Source: Saprospiraceae bacterium
GTDB lineage: Bacteria > Bacteroidota > Bacteroidia > Chitinophagales > Saprospiraceae
NCBI GenBank assembly: GCA_029262995.1
Contig: JAJCYH010000009.1
Coordinates: 1 to 64,000 of the forward strand
Length of the DNA: 64,000 nt
Direction: 5' to 3'
A model generated the notes under the pieces. The model was not told the DNA's origin. It saw only the letters and a program-made list of their open reading frames with translations, and made no database searches. Positions 8,561 to 18,748 of the stretch are shown in pieces (positions within the stretch are counted from its first letter, which is position 1; each line of letters opens with the position of its first letter). The position numbers and the translations under genes were made by a program.

Positions 8561-10630
8561 TTGAGAAAAGACCTAAGCTTGGGTATCTTCTTGTTATTCC
8601 TGAATTTCAACTTTGTATTCAGTCAGGTTTCTTATGAATTCGCTCTTCCCGATACTTTTAATGCCATAGATATCTATTCAGACGGAAATCAGTTTCTCAA
8701 CATCGTTGAAAAAAATGCATTATATCAATTAAATGGCGGACAACTAGAAATTATAAAGACATTCCCCAAAGCTCTTGATCGTTTAGGTTTTAAGTCTTTT
8801 AATGACAGTGTCAGGATTTATAACAATCAAACAAACGGTTTCACTGAACTAGATATTCAAGGCAATTTAATATCCCATGATGCACCAATAAATCATTCCT
8901 ACTTGTCTAAACTAAGTACTGATAATTATCTTTTATTGGGAAAACATCTATATGAATATAACGAAAATAGCTGGAGTACTCTTTCTTATAAGAACCAACA
9001 ATCTTCCAATTTTATAACTGAAGATTCCAATGACCGTGTCATTTTTAATGACAATAAACAAATACTAAGCTATAACCCTCTAATAGGAGTTGATACAATT
9101 TTAATCCATGCTTTCAAATATCCACCAAACCAATGTCTTGAATTCCAAGGAAATCTTTATTATACTTCTCGGAATAAAATTTACAAAACATTATCTAACG
9201 GAAAGTCAATATCTATTATAGATTCATTAGATTTGGATTCACAAGACATTATTGTTGATATAATGCCCTATAACCAGCAATTAATTGCAATTTCTCAAAA
9301 TGCTATATTCCTAATAGATGTAAATACGATGAGCCATTCATCTATACCTTTGATAGGAAATGATATGGAGGAATGGTTGGCTTTGGAAATAAATACTGAA
9401 GAATCCTTTTGGTTACTTAGCACGCAATCTCTATATCTTATTACAAATATTAAATTTCACACTTCAATAATTGATAATAATAATCCAGGAAATATATTTT
9501 ATTATACGATTAGAAATAATGAATACTTAACAGATGGAAATCATGTTTATAAAAAAGAAAAATCAACTAATAAATATACTTTGGATCCTAATAAAGTAGC
9601 TCCACAAAAAATAATAAAAAGGGGAACCGACCATCCCTTTCTTATTTTTAAAAACTATGCTATTCAAATCCATGAGGATAATGCTTTAATCATTAACTAT
9701 CTGGAATTTCCTAATGGAGAGACATGCAATGATCTTTATTCTATTGAAGGAAACATGCATATTGCTACCAATCAAAACGTATACAAACAACTTAACTCAA
9801 CTTTCAAAAAAATAAGTAACAGACAGGATGATTATTCAAATTTCATTATTTCTGACTCTTTAATTCTGATTGAAGGAGAATCAGGCTTTTATAAAATTGA
9901 GAATAAGCAAATTTCTGCTTTTACCGAAATAAGTGATTATCAATATGGCATGTTTGGTTACGAAGGCAAGTTATTGTATTCCATCAACGACAATAGCCTA
10001 AAAATTATAGATATAGATACCGAAGAAGATTTTGATAACTTATTCGGTGGTATTCCCTATATAGATTTTACTTTACATAAAAATTATCTAATACTGTTAT
10101 GTAACAAATCTATTATCATTTCTGATTTTGACAAAGTACTGGACGGAAATATTCTGATTGAGCAAATTATACCATTACCCTTTGATTCAACAAATAGTAA
10201 TATCATTGATGTTTATAACAACACAATTCTTATTCAAAATGGAGAAACCCTTGTTGAATTAGAAATTCCTTCAAAAGCCATTTTCAGAAATCCAATGGTT
10301 CGGATTGAAAAAGATATAGATGATCACAAACTAATAGTAAAGCATACCAACCATTGGTCTTCCAATCCCAAGTTTAATTATTTATTTAGCTCAAATGACG
10401 GGAATGAAGCTATTTGGACCAATGACCCTAATTATGATATTAATGAAATGGCAGACAAATATGAAACCGTAATGGTAACAATGAAAGATGATGTATTCCC
10501 TGAATATAGCTATTCAAATATCTTGAAACTTAATCAAACATTAATCAAGTTTAATTATCCCTTCTATATAATCTCACTATTAATTATTTTTGCAGCAAGT
10601 TTCCTTGGCCTGAGATTAATTAGTACTTAA
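8561..10630 (+). CDS. Periplasmic propeller-type sensor-like protein with Y_Y_Y-like domain and C-terminal membrane anchor
   Basis: A 689-residue protein starting at TTG. This is the only start that gives the signal peptide MRKDLSLGIFLLFLNFNFVF, and no ATG is nearby. A long beta-rich stretch (about 25-570) with repeated short strands resembles a ligand-sensing beta-propeller. Residues about 580-655 resemble the Y_Y_Y Ig-like domain that precedes the membrane helix in hybrid two-component and LuxR-type sensors. A single helix (about 662-685) is followed by only a few residues, so no kinase or DNA-binding output domain is present. It may work with a separate partner or be a truncated sensor. 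The weakly conserved propeller makes the fold call tentative. Confidence 0.6.
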   Translation: MRKDLSLGIFLLFLNFNFVFSQVSYEFALPDTFNAIDIYSDGNQFLNIVEKNALYQLNGGQLEIIKTFPKALDRLGFKSFNDSVRIYNNQTNGFTELDIQGNLISHDAPINHSYLSKLSTDNYLLLGKHLYEYNENSWSTLSYKNQQSSNFITEDSNDRVIFNDNKQILSYNPLIGVDTILIHAFKYPPNQCLEFQGNLYYTSRNKIYKTLSNGKSISIIDSLDLDSQDIIVDIMPYNQQLIAISQNAIFLIDVNTMSHSSIPLIGNDMEEWLALEINTEESFWLLSTQSLYLITNIKFHTSIIDNNNPGNIFYYTIRNNEYLTDGNHVYKKEKSTNKYTLDPNKVAPQKIIKRGTDHPFLIFKNYAIQIHEDNALIINYLEFPNGETCNDLYSIEGNMHIATNQNVYKQLNSTFKKISNRQDDYSNFIISDSLILIEGESGFYKIENKQISAFTEISDYQYGMFGYEGKLLYSINDNSLKIIDIDTEEDFDNLFGGIPYIDFTLHKNYLILLCNKSIIISDFDKVLDGNILIEQIIPLPFDSTNSNIIDVYNNTILIQNGETLVELEIPSKAIFRNPMVRIEKDIDDHKLIVKHTNHWSSNPKFNYLFSSNDGNEAIWTNDPNYDINEMADKYETVMVTMKDDVFPEYSYSNILKLNQTLIKFNYPFYIISLLIIFAASFLGLRLIST

Positions 10631-10684
10631 TTTTTTGTTTAAAGCTCAATACGAATACCTGTAACAGGATCGTTTAACATTCTT

Positions 10685-11503
10685 ATGCGTTTAGATAGAT
10701 TTCTCATTGTAATAGTTTTAAGTTGTTTTCACTTGAATATTGAAGCCCAAGAGGGCTATGAACTTGGTGTACGAACCGGAGTTGTAAATTATTTTGGTGA
10801 CCTGAATACAGATTATAATTTTTCCAATGCTGGATTTACATTTGGAATATTGGCTAGGCGTAATATAAATGAGAGAATAAGCTTTACCGGAGCCATTGAT
10901 TATGCTAGAATATCAGCTTCAGATGCTAATTCCAATAATTATTTTCAAAGAACAAGAAATCTAAGTTTTAAGTCTAATGTATTTGATTTCAATGCAACAA
11001 TGGAATTCAACTTCTTTCCATACTTCCATGGAAGTGATGAGCATTATTACACACCTTATTTATTTGGAGGATTGGCATTTGTAAAATTTAATCCAAAAGC
11101 AGAATTAAATGGAGAAAGCTATGCATTAAGAAGTATGGGAACCGAAGGACAACAAAACGGTCAAGAATATGCTCTATATTCTGGAGCATTTGTTTATGGC
11201 ATGGGCTTTAAATGGGATATTAACAGAGACTGGAGTATCAATGTCTCTGTTAGTGGAAGAAATCTTTTTACGGATTATATTGACGATGTTAGCACTGAGT
11301 ATCCAGATTTTTTTAGCCTTTCAGCTAGAAGAGGAAACATAGCAGTTGAATTATCAGACAGATCTTTAAATCCTGATTTTGCGAGAAGCACGATGCAAAG
11401 GGGAAATGGAAAAAATAATGATGTATTGTATTTTTTCAATATTGGGATTATGAGATATATAGGAGAAATTGAATGCCCCACAATCTCTAAATCTATTTAT
11501 TGA
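10685..11503 (+). CDS. Outer membrane beta-barrel protein, DUF6089-like
   Basis: 272 residues with a signal peptide (MRLDRFLIVIVLSCFHLNIEAQ). The opening GYELGVRTGVVNYFGDLNT and later FDFNATMEFNFFPY and YTPYLFGGLAF follow the pattern of the DUF6089 family, eight-stranded barrels common in Bacteroidota and of unknown function. The C-terminal part contains FFSLSARRGNIAVELSDR and the family-like MRYIGEIECP. The stop codon overlaps the start of yjbQ (TGATG). The gene is 54 bp downstream of the sensor-like gene, so the three or four plus-strand genes here may form one transcript. Confidence 0.75.
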   Translation: MRLDRFLIVIVLSCFHLNIEAQEGYELGVRTGVVNYFGDLNTDYNFSNAGFTFGILARRNINERISFTGAIDYARISASDANSNNYFQRTRNLSFKSNVFDFNATMEFNFFPYFHGSDEHYYTPYLFGGLAFVKFNPKAELNGESYALRSMGTEGQQNGQEYALYSGAFVYGMGFKWDINRDWSINVSVSGRNLFTDYIDDVSTEYPDFFSLSARRGNIAVELSDRSLNPDFARSTMQRGNGKNNDVLYFFNIGIMRYIGEIECPTISKSIY

Positions 11504-11910
11504 TGATTATACATCATGAATTGACACTACTGCCTAAGACAAGAGGCTTTCACCTAATAACCAATGAGGTTTTGAAGAACCTTGAACCTTTACCTGAAAA
11601 TGGTATATTGCATTTGTTCATTAAACATACATCAGCGGGATTGTGTATAAATGAAAATGCAGATCCTGATGTACTAGATGATTTTGAATCAATTTTCAGT
11701 TATATGGTACCAGAAAATATGCCTTTTTTAAAGCATACCATCGAAGGACCTGATGATATGCCTGCGCACATAAAAGCCTCCATGGTAGGGGCTTCGATCA
11801 GCATCCCTATTGATCATCATGGATTAATGTTGGGTACATGGCAAGGAATTTATCTTTGTGAGTTTAGAAATAATGGGGGTAGCAGAAAATTAATAGCCAG
11901 CATATATTAA
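11503..11910 (+). CDS. yjbQ: YjbQ-family protein (UPF0047, secondary thiamine-phosphate synthase)
   Basis: 135 residues. The ATG at 11503 overlaps the TGA of the preceding gene; a TTG one codon earlier is less likely. Signature strings are FIKHTSAGLCINENADPDV, KHTIEGPDDMPAHIKASMVG and LGTWQGIYLCEFRN, with the conserved His and Glu residues of the family. YjbQ proteins are small trimeric enzymes with weak thiamine-phosphate synthase activity. Their main cellular role is unclear. Full length. It sits between an outer-membrane protein and an exporter, so the context does not refine its role. Confidence 0.92.
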   Translation: MIIHHELTLLPKTRGFHLITNEVLKNLEPLPENGILHLFIKHTSAGLCINENADPDVLDDFESIFSYMVPENMPFLKHTIEGPDDMPAHIKASMVGASISIPIDHHGLMLGTWQGIYLCEFRNNGGSRKLIASIY

Positions 11911-11914
11911 TAAC

Positions 11915-12532
11915 ATGTCAATTTTAATTGAAGGATTATTATCTGGTCTTCTACTTGCTGTCTCTCTTGGACCAATTTTTATAGCACTCACTCAAACATC
12001 TTTGGAAAAAGGAATCAATCCTGGATTGAGTGTAGGTATGGGTATTTGGTTTAGTGATATTATTATTGTGCTTTTACTTTACAGGTTTATTTATACCATC
12101 AAATCCACCATTGAAAGCGATGCGTTTATATTTTGGATGGGACTCTCAGGTGCCATAGTACTTTTTATTTTTGGTATTGTACTACTTATTAAAAAACCTC
12201 AACTAAAATATCAAGATATAAAAATTAAAAAATCTGATTACCTGGGTTTGTGGTTAAAGGGTTTCCTAGTAAATACCCTAAACCCGTTCACTTTTATATT
12301 CTGGATTGGGATTATTTCAAGTTACATGATCGGAAGGGACTCCAGTTCATTTGAAATGACAATACTATTAGCCACCATTCTAATTGTCATTATTGTTTCT
12401 GATACATTTAAAGTCCTTCTTGCTAATTTTCTCAGAAAGTGGTTGACTGTAGATCATGTTAATCTGGTCAGTAATATTTCTGGTATTATTCTAATTCTTT
12501 TTGGTGTTTTTTTGGCATATACGACCATGTAA
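11915..12532 (+). CDS. LysE/RhtB family exporter
   Basis: 205 residues with six hydrophobic segments. The N-terminus GLLSGLLLAVSLGPIFIALT is the LysE-family opening with the GP motif in helix 1. FLVNTLNPFTFIFWIG carries the conserved NP motif in the middle of the protein. The family exports amino acids or similar small molecules across the inner membrane; the substrate is unknown. It starts 4 bp after yjbQ and is probably co-transcribed with it. It ends 54 bp from the convergent prc gene. Confidence 0.88.
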   Translation: MSILIEGLLSGLLLAVSLGPIFIALTQTSLEKGINPGLSVGMGIWFSDIIIVLLLYRFIYTIKSTIESDAFIFWMGLSGAIVLFIFGIVLLIKKPQLKYQDIKIKKSDYLGLWLKGFLVNTLNPFTFIFWIGIISSYMIGRDSSSFEMTILLATILIVIIVSDTFKVLLANFLRKWLTVDHVNLVSNISGIILILFGVFLAYTTM

Positions 12533-12586
12533 AAATAGAAGACCGTTAACCACGTCAACAGCCTTTTATTTTAATATACTATAATA

Positions 12587-14731
12587 CTATTTCCTTAAAG
12601 CCAAATCTTTTTTACTCTTTTGCATATCTTTTAATATGTGCATAACTTCTTCCAAGTATATGTCCTTTTTTACACCATCAATCCAATCATCATTTCTTGC
12701 TATTCTGGATTCGTCTACCTTGATGTATTCCAAATCAACATCAAGGTTCTTAACTACAAAATTTTCAACATCCTCTTTAAATATATTATCATATTTCTCA
12801 GCCTCTTTTCTTCTGTCCTCTTTCATTTGATCGAAGGCCGCGAAATCTAATGGATACTCAGATTTCTCTTGGTTTCTTTTCAATCGCTGTGCGTTTTCCA
12901 AAATCAATTGAAACGAAGGATTATCCTTAACCCTGTTCTCACTGTTCATTACTATACTACTCACTTCTGTTAAAGGAAACACGTCTTGAGAATACTCTAC
13001 CGCAGAAATTTCAGACCATTCCAATGCATTTTTATAATCTTTCTCACCAGTCTCAATAAAATGATAATTGTCAGGAAGAATGATGTCTGGAATAACACCT
13101 TTTAATTGTGTCGACCCACCATTAATCCTATAGAATTTTTGCATTGTTATCTTAAGATTCCCTAATGGCTTTATTTCGTCATATTCCCTATACGCCCTAT
13201 CGAGATCAATAAATCTTTGGACAGTTCCTTTTCCGAAAGTAGAGTTGGATCCTACAATAATTGCTCTTTGATAATCTTGTAATGCGGCAGCAAGAATTTC
13301 TGATGCTGAAGCGCTAAATTGATTTACCATTACTACCAAAGGCCCTGTATAGTGAACTTCAGAATCTTCATCATCATACACATATGCCTCTTTATTTCTT
13401 GGTTTAACCTGCACTACTGGACCATCTTTAATAAACAGACCTGTCATGTCAATTACATCTTTTAACGACCCTCCACCATTGCTTCGTAAATCCAGGATTA
13501 TACCATTTACATTTTTATCCTTTAATTTTTCAATTTCAATTTTGACATCCTTTGCACAACTATTGCCGTCATCTTTTTCAAAAGTGCTATAGAACTTTGG
13601 CAATCTTATGTAACCTATATTTTCCATTTCACCTGGAATATCTAAAATTAAAGATCTCGCAAATGCCTCATCTATGATGACTTCATCTCTTTCAATCTCA
13701 ATATCTCTTATGGTTCCATCTGCTTTCCTTACAGTTAGGATAACTGTGGTTCCTTTATCTCCTCTTATCAATTGAACAACATCATCCAGTCTCATACCAA
13801 CGACATTCACTGCATCTTCTCCCTTTTGTGTGACTGAAGAAATCAAGTCATCAACTTCAAGGTCTTTTCCTTTCCAAGCAGGACCTCCAGGAACAATCGA
13901 TACAACTCTTGTCATTTCATTGTCTGTTGAAAGTCTTGCACCGATACCTTCAAGTTTGCCTCCCATCTGAATATCAAAATCATCTTTTGATTTAGGATTC
14001 AAATAATCCGAATGCGGATCATACAAATGCGTAATGGCATTCATATAGCGTTCAAACTTATCTGACCTCCTGCCTTTATCTATGTTGTCAAACCAGTTTT
14101 TATAAGACTTCTTAATATCTTTTATCACCTCTTCTTTTAATTCCTCTTCTGTCTTTATCTGCAGTTCATTCTTTTCACTATTTGCATTTGATTCTTCGAT
14201 CTTGGAATTTTGATTTTCGATCTTGGAATCCAATCGACCATTAAAATCATATTTGATTATTTTTTTCCAAAACAGCGCAAGTTCTTCTTCATTTTTTGGA
14301 TAGTCTCGTTTATCAGAATCCATTTGAATAGTGTAACTACTTACCTCCTCCAAATCACTCTCTATGATTTCATTGAAAATGGATTTGGCTCTTGTTACAG
14401 CATTATCAATTAACTTTTCTGATGCATCAAAAAACACAAAAGATCTGTTGCTTATCTGATCATCCAGATCATATCTATATCGTGATAATTCATCAATCTC
14501 AGTTTGGATTAAATAACGCTTACCTGGATCTATCATATCCAAGTAAGAATCAAAAACTTTAACAGAAAAATCATCATTTAACGTTAATGGACTCAAATGC
14601 AAAGCATCTAAATAATTCAGAACTGCATTAAGAATTAATCTTTCCTTTGCTGGGTTTACACCTGGATTTACAGCACTTATAAATAACCCACATGACACAA
14701 TTGTCACCATTAATAATCCCTTCATTTTCAT
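12587..14731 (-). CDS. prc: Carboxy-terminal processing protease of the Prc/Tsp type
   Basis: A 714-residue periplasmic S41A protease. After a signal peptide (MKMKGLLMVTIVSCGLFISA) come the Tsp-type helical N-domain (about 25-240, with DPHSDYLNP at 238-246), a PDZ domain (about 250-335, GKLEGIGARLS) and the S41 core. The catalytic serine is S475 within SASASEI (473-479), and the lysine is K501 in TFGKGTVQ. The C-terminal region after about 560 is the DUF3340-like helical tail. Residues 165-205 hold a Lys/Glu-rich insertion (IENQNSKIEESNANSEKNE) that is probably a flexible loop. It cleaves misfolded or tagged envelope proteins at hydrophobic C-termini. Confidence 0.95.
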   Translation of the reverse strand: MKMKGLLMVTIVSCGLFISAVNPGVNPAKERLILNAVLNYLDALHLSPLTLNDDFSVKVFDSYLDMIDPGKRYLIQTEIDELSRYRYDLDDQISNRSFVFFDASEKLIDNAVTRAKSIFNEIIESDLEEVSSYTIQMDSDKRDYPKNEEELALFWKKIIKYDFNGRLDSKIENQNSKIEESNANSEKNELQIKTEEELKEEVIKDIKKSYKNWFDNIDKGRRSDKFERYMNAITHLYDPHSDYLNPKSKDDFDIQMGGKLEGIGARLSTDNEMTRVVSIVPGGPAWKGKDLEVDDLISSVTQKGEDAVNVVGMRLDDVVQLIRGDKGTTVILTVRKADGTIRDIEIERDEVIIDEAFARSLILDIPGEMENIGYIRLPKFYSTFEKDDGNSCAKDVKIEIEKLKDKNVNGIILDLRSNGGGSLKDVIDMTGLFIKDGPVVQVKPRNKEAYVYDDEDSEVHYTGPLVVMVNQFSASASEILAAALQDYQRAIIVGSNSTFGKGTVQRFIDLDRAYREYDEIKPLGNLKITMQKFYRINGGSTQLKGVIPDIILPDNYHFIETGEKDYKNALEWSEISAVEYSQDVFPLTEVSSIVMNSENRVKDNPSFQLILENAQRLKRNQEKSEYPLDFAAFDQMKEDRRKEAEKYDNIFKEDVENFVVKNLDVDLEYIKVDESRIARNDDWIDGVKKDIYLEEVMHILKDMQKSKKDLALRK

Positions 14732-14781
14732 ATAAATTCTTTTTTCTGAATATTAAAAAAATCCAATTCCTAATTTAACTA

Positions 14782-15984
14782 CTATCCTATACTGATAATT
14801 TTTATTTCTACTCTTTGATTTTTCTTCCTTCCTTCAATTGTTCCATTTGAAGCAATTGGCCTTCTTTTCCCATAGCCCTTATAGGTCAGTCTGCTTCTAT
14901 CGATACCTTTTTTAATCAGATAATCGGCAACAGCTTTGGCTCTTGCTTCAGACAATGAATTACAATAATCGTGCGAAGGTATATTGTTGGTATGTCCGCC
15001 AATTTCCACATAGATGTCTTTATTTTGTTCCAAAAATTCATATAACTCATTAAGAACCTGGAAAGATTCGACACCGATGGCCGTAGTATCTGCATCAAAA
15101 TACAACTTATCTATTCTAATATTCTGACCTTTTCTCAATTTATGTCTTTCAAGGGTTAGAATTTTATCTTTTGGTGTTTCATAAACAATAGTATCAATTA
15201 CAATTTCATTTCTTCCCCGATTAAATACTTTCTGCTCTCTTTTTTTTGCCTTATGTGCCGGCATCACTACCGTAGTTTTTTCAGGTTTCGTTCTTTCTTC
15301 TGCCGCATATAATTCTACGTTTTCGTCACAATCTACTAATTCAAAATCCGAAGCACCATCTATCAATATGTGCCCATTATAAGGAAATAAAACTGGTGTT
15401 TTATAAAACGCTTCAATTCTGATATATCGGTATGTAGACCTAGGTTCAATCTTAAAGCTATACTCTTTCCATTCTACATGATCGATCGGTGGAGACTCCA
15501 GCAGTAGTTCTGATTCTCCGCATAAACCTTCCCCTCCCCATACTCTGAATACTGTAGGCTTGGTAAAATTCTTGTTTACTTCTTTATTGGCAACCTGACT
15601 GATATAAGTTTCAGATCTGGATAGATATACACTAAAAGTATAACACTTTCCCTCCTGTAGTGGCATAGCCAATCTTTGAGAAAGAGCTTCATAGGTTTCA
15701 GACTCTCTTACCACCATTCCAAGGTATGTTCTGCCTTGAATAGATCCCTGTGTATTATGCCAAAATGCAGTATCTCTGTTAACACCCTGATGTATGTCAG
15801 GAGGGCTTTCATCAGGAAATTCAATTCGACCACAATCAAACCACCCTTTAATAGGGTCATAGAAATCTCGCCTTCCAAAATGAGGCCTGTCTTCGAATCC
15901 CCCATTTATAATTATTACATCTTGGGCATCCAAAGTTGGGATTAAGGAAATTAAAAACATTAATGTTAATAAGTTGAACTTCAT
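14782..15984 (-). CDS. OmpA-family protein with N-terminal carbohydrate-binding-like domain
   Basis: With the start at MKFNLLTLMF the protein has 400 residues and a signal peptide ending near DAQ. Residues about 25-215 form a beta-sandwich-like region opening with IINGGFEDRP, like the N-terminal modules of CBM-type or DUF642-like proteins. A linker with AHKAKKREQ follows. Residues about 280-398 are an OmpA C-terminal peptidoglycan-binding domain: LYFDADTTAIG, EIGGHTNN, SEARAKAVADYLIKKGI and the Arg-rich GRKKNQRVEIKI end. It therefore probably anchors a binding module to peptidoglycan. It lies 51 bp upstream of prc on the same strand. Confidence 0.85.
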   Translation of the reverse strand: MKFNLLTLMFLISLIPTLDAQDVIIINGGFEDRPHFGRRDFYDPIKGWFDCGRIEFPDESPPDIHQGVNRDTAFWHNTQGSIQGRTYLGMVVRESETYEALSQRLAMPLQEGKCYTFSVYLSRSETYISQVANKEVNKNFTKPTVFRVWGGEGLCGESELLLESPPIDHVEWKEYSFKIEPRSTYRYIRIEAFYKTPVLFPYNGHILIDGASDFELVDCDENVELYAAEERTKPEKTTVVMPAHKAKKREQKVFNRGRNEIVIDTIVYETPKDKILTLERHKLRKGQNIRIDKLYFDADTTAIGVESFQVLNELYEFLEQNKDIYVEIGGHTNNIPSHDYCNSLSEARAKAVADYLIKKGIDRSRLTYKGYGKRRPIASNGTIEGRKKNQRVEIKIISIG

Positions 15985-16158
15985 GTTAAACACCAATTGT
16001 TTGATATATTAAATAATGTAAAACTTATGATAAATGTTTCATTTAAACAGGTATTATAGAAAAATTAACGGATTCAATCTACCAAATGTAATTTTAAGTC
16101 TGCTTCATCCAACATTTTAGTAGATATGAACGTCTTAAAATATAAAATAGAATACATT

Positions 16159-16563
16159 ATGAATAGACAAGTCGCATTAACAATAGCAGCATTTTTTATC
16201 TTATCAATGAACTCATGCAGCAAAAGTGATGATTGTACAGAAGTTCAAATAAATGAAGTTTTTGAGTTCCAACAATCTGATCTCATCTGCTTGGACAGCA
16301 ATACCGAAATTGAAATAAAAAGTATCAATGACCAAAGATGCCCTTGCAATGTTCAATGCGTTTGGGAAGGAGAATTTATTTTTGAGCTAATCATAAAAAA
16401 GAATCAAGAAGAAGAAATTTATCTTTTGCATCAAAAATTAGAAAATGACTTGCCAATGATTGAAGCTTTGAATTTTAATAATATTGAATTATTATCTCAA
16501 GACAGCTGTAATGATCCAGTACCAATTAATGAAATGAAATTTGAAATGTCAATTTCTAGATAG
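16159..16563 (+). CDS. Small cysteine-rich lipoprotein
   Basis: With the start at MNRQVALTIA the protein has 134 residues and a lipobox ending at C20 (SMNSC). The start 11 codons further upstream would place a charged segment before the signal and is rejected. Further cysteines at 26, 44, 61, 63, 67 and 117 include the core RCPCNVQCVWEGEF. Cys-x(n)-CVW-G-E cores of this sort occur in small Bacteroidota lipoproteins of unknown role. An even number of mature cysteines besides the lipidated one suggests disulfides. The 3' end overlaps uvrB (opposite strand) by 8 bp. Confidence 0.7.
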   Translation: MNRQVALTIAAFFILSMNSCSKSDDCTEVQINEVFEFQQSDLICLDSNTEIEIKSINDQRCPCNVQCVWEGEFIFELIIKKNQEEEIYLLHQKLENDLPMIEALNFNNIELLSQDSCNDPVPINEMKFEMSISR

Positions 16564-18580
16564 AAGATTTTAGTTTCTTTTTCAGTTCAAATAATTCATC
16601 TCTGTATTGTGCGGCCGTCATAAAATCTAGTTCTTTAGCAGCTTTTTTCATCTTCCTCTCTGTCTGATCAATCAGCTTTTCTACCTGATCTTTGTTCATG
16701 TAATTAATTACAGGATCTGCAGCAAGGTTGGAATGATCAGGCTCTATATAAGCTTTTGTATGACCGACTCTTATATCAAGGATAGACTTTTGTGTTAATA
16801 TCTCTTCTTTAGATTTCGAAATTGTTGTTGGCGTAATGCCATATTGTTCATTATAGGCCATTTGAACAGCCCTTCTTCTATTAGTCTCATTAATGGTTTC
16901 CTGCATTGAGTTAGTAGTTTTATCTGCATAAAAGATTACCATACCATTAGAATTTCTGGCCGCCCTTCCAGATGTTTGCGTCAGTGATCTATGGTTTCTC
17001 AAAAAGCCTTCCTTGTCAGCATCAATAATTGCAACTAAAGATACTTCAGGTAAGTCAAGCCCTTCCCTCAATAAATTCACACCAACAAGAACATCAAAAA
17101 CACCTAATCTAAGATCTCTGATTATTTCTACTCTGTCCAGTGTATCAACTTCTGAATGGATATATCTCACTTTTATACTCAATTTATCCAAATACTTGGT
17201 TAGCTCCTCAGCCATCCTCTTTGTCAAAGTAGTGACAAGAACCCTTTCATCAATTTTTATACGCTTTGTAATTTCATTAAGTAAATCGTCAATCTGATTA
17301 AGACTTGACCTTACTTCAATGGGAGGATCAAGTAGTCCTGTTGGTCTTACGATTTGTTCAACTACAACACCTTCTGTTTCTTCTAACTCATAATTTCCAG
17401 GAGTAGCACTTACATAAATAACCTGATTAATGATCTTCTCAAACTCTGGAAAATCCAATGGCCGGTTATCAATCGCTGATGGCAATCGAAAACCAAAATT
17501 TACAAGATTAAGTTTCCGCGCTCTGTCCCCTCCCCACATTCCTCTTACTTGAGGTAAAGTAACATGACTTTCGTCTATTACCATCAGGTAATCCTGAGGA
17601 AAATAATCTATTAGGCAAAAAGGTCTTGTTCCCGGGTCACGTCCATCAAAAAATCTTGAGTAATTTTCGATTCCATTGCAATACCCCAGTTCACGCATCA
17701 TTTCAATATCAAATGTTGTCCTTTCTCTTATTCTCTTTGCTTCAACATATCTGCCTTCACTTTCAAAGAATTTCTCATGAGCATTAAGCTCGTCTTCAAT
17801 CTCATTTATAATACTATTGAATCTGTCCTTAGGTGCAACATATAAATTAGCAGGAAATATAGCAGCATGATCTAATGAACCGATTCTTTTTCCCGTTTCT
17901 ATTTCCAAGGATTCTAAAGTTTCTATTTCATCACCAAAAAAAGTAACTCTATAACCATAATCTAAATAGGGCAAATGGATATCTACAGTATCTCCTTTTA
18001 CTCTGAATGTACCCCTTTTAAAATCAGCAACGGTCCTTGAATATAATCCATCCACTAATCTGTGTAGAAATTGGTTTCTTCCTAATTTCTGTCCCTTCTC
18101 TAGTCGTATGATACTTGATTTATAATCTTCTGGATTACCCATACCAAAAATGCAAGAAACCGAAGCTACTATAATAACATCCCTTCTTCCAGAAAGCAAT
18201 GAAGAAGTTGCTCTCAACCTTAATTTGTCAACTTGCTCGTTGATTTGAAGGTCTTTTTCAATATAGGTATCACTGTGAGATAGATAAGCTTCAGGTTGAT
18301 AATAATCATAATAGGAAACAAAATATTCTACTGCATTCTCTGGAAAAAATTCCTGCAACTCACTGTAAAGTTGCGCAGTCAATGTTTTATTATGAGTAAG
18401 AACCAGAGTAGGTTTATTTACACTATTGATAACATTGGCAATCGTAAATGTTTTACCCGATCCTGTAACGCCTAGCAAAACTTGTGATCTATCGTCGTTT
18501 TCTAATCCAGATACAAGTTGTGAAATCGCATCAGGTTGATCGCCTGTGGGTTCATATTTTGAGGTAAGCTTAAAAGACAT
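16556..18580 (-). CDS. uvrB: UvrABC excinuclease subunit B
   Basis: 674 residues, the normal length. UvrB verifies damage handed over by UvrA and recruits UvrC. Seen are the Walker A motif GVTGSGKT (37-44), the beta-hairpin region with YFVSYYDYYQPEAY, DESHVTLPQ, the helicase motif near VTTLTKRMAEELTKYL, the QTSGRAARN motif VI, and a C-terminal UVR domain (KMKKAAKELDFMTAAQYRDE) that binds UvrC. The gene is alone; neither uvrA nor uvrC is in the window. Its 3' end overlaps a convergent small lipoprotein gene by 8 bp. Confidence 0.98.
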   Translation of the reverse strand: MSFKLTSKYEPTGDQPDAISQLVSGLENDDRSQVLLGVTGSGKTFTIANVINSVNKPTLVLTHNKTLTAQLYSELQEFFPENAVEYFVSYYDYYQPEAYLSHSDTYIEKDLQINEQVDKLRLRATSSLLSGRRDVIIVASVSCIFGMGNPEDYKSSIIRLEKGQKLGRNQFLHRLVDGLYSRTVADFKRGTFRVKGDTVDIHLPYLDYGYRVTFFGDEIETLESLEIETGKRIGSLDHAAIFPANLYVAPKDRFNSIINEIEDELNAHEKFFESEGRYVEAKRIRERTTFDIEMMRELGYCNGIENYSRFFDGRDPGTRPFCLIDYFPQDYLMVIDESHVTLPQVRGMWGGDRARKLNLVNFGFRLPSAIDNRPLDFPEFEKIINQVIYVSATPGNYELEETEGVVVEQIVRPTGLLDPPIEVRSSLNQIDDLLNEITKRIKIDERVLVTTLTKRMAEELTKYLDKLSIKVRYIHSEVDTLDRVEIIRDLRLGVFDVLVGVNLLREGLDLPEVSLVAIIDADKEGFLRNHRSLTQTSGRAARNSNGMVIFYADKTTNSMQETINETNRRRAVQMAYNEQYGITPTTISKSKEEILTQKSILDIRVGHTKAYIEPDHSNLAADPVINYMNKDQVEKLIDQTERKMKKAAKELDFMTAAQYRDELFELKKKLKSSI

Positions 18581-18748
18581 ACAAAATATAAGCTATGATG
18601 AAGAAAAAAGTTTACAATCTAATCATTTTATAAAACTGTGACAAGTCTCCGGTATACTAGATTTCCGACTAATTAATAATAAGCATTCCCATAATACCAA
18701 CTTGCCGATTGAATTTTTATATCTTAATTGCTCTAAGACTAGAACAAT

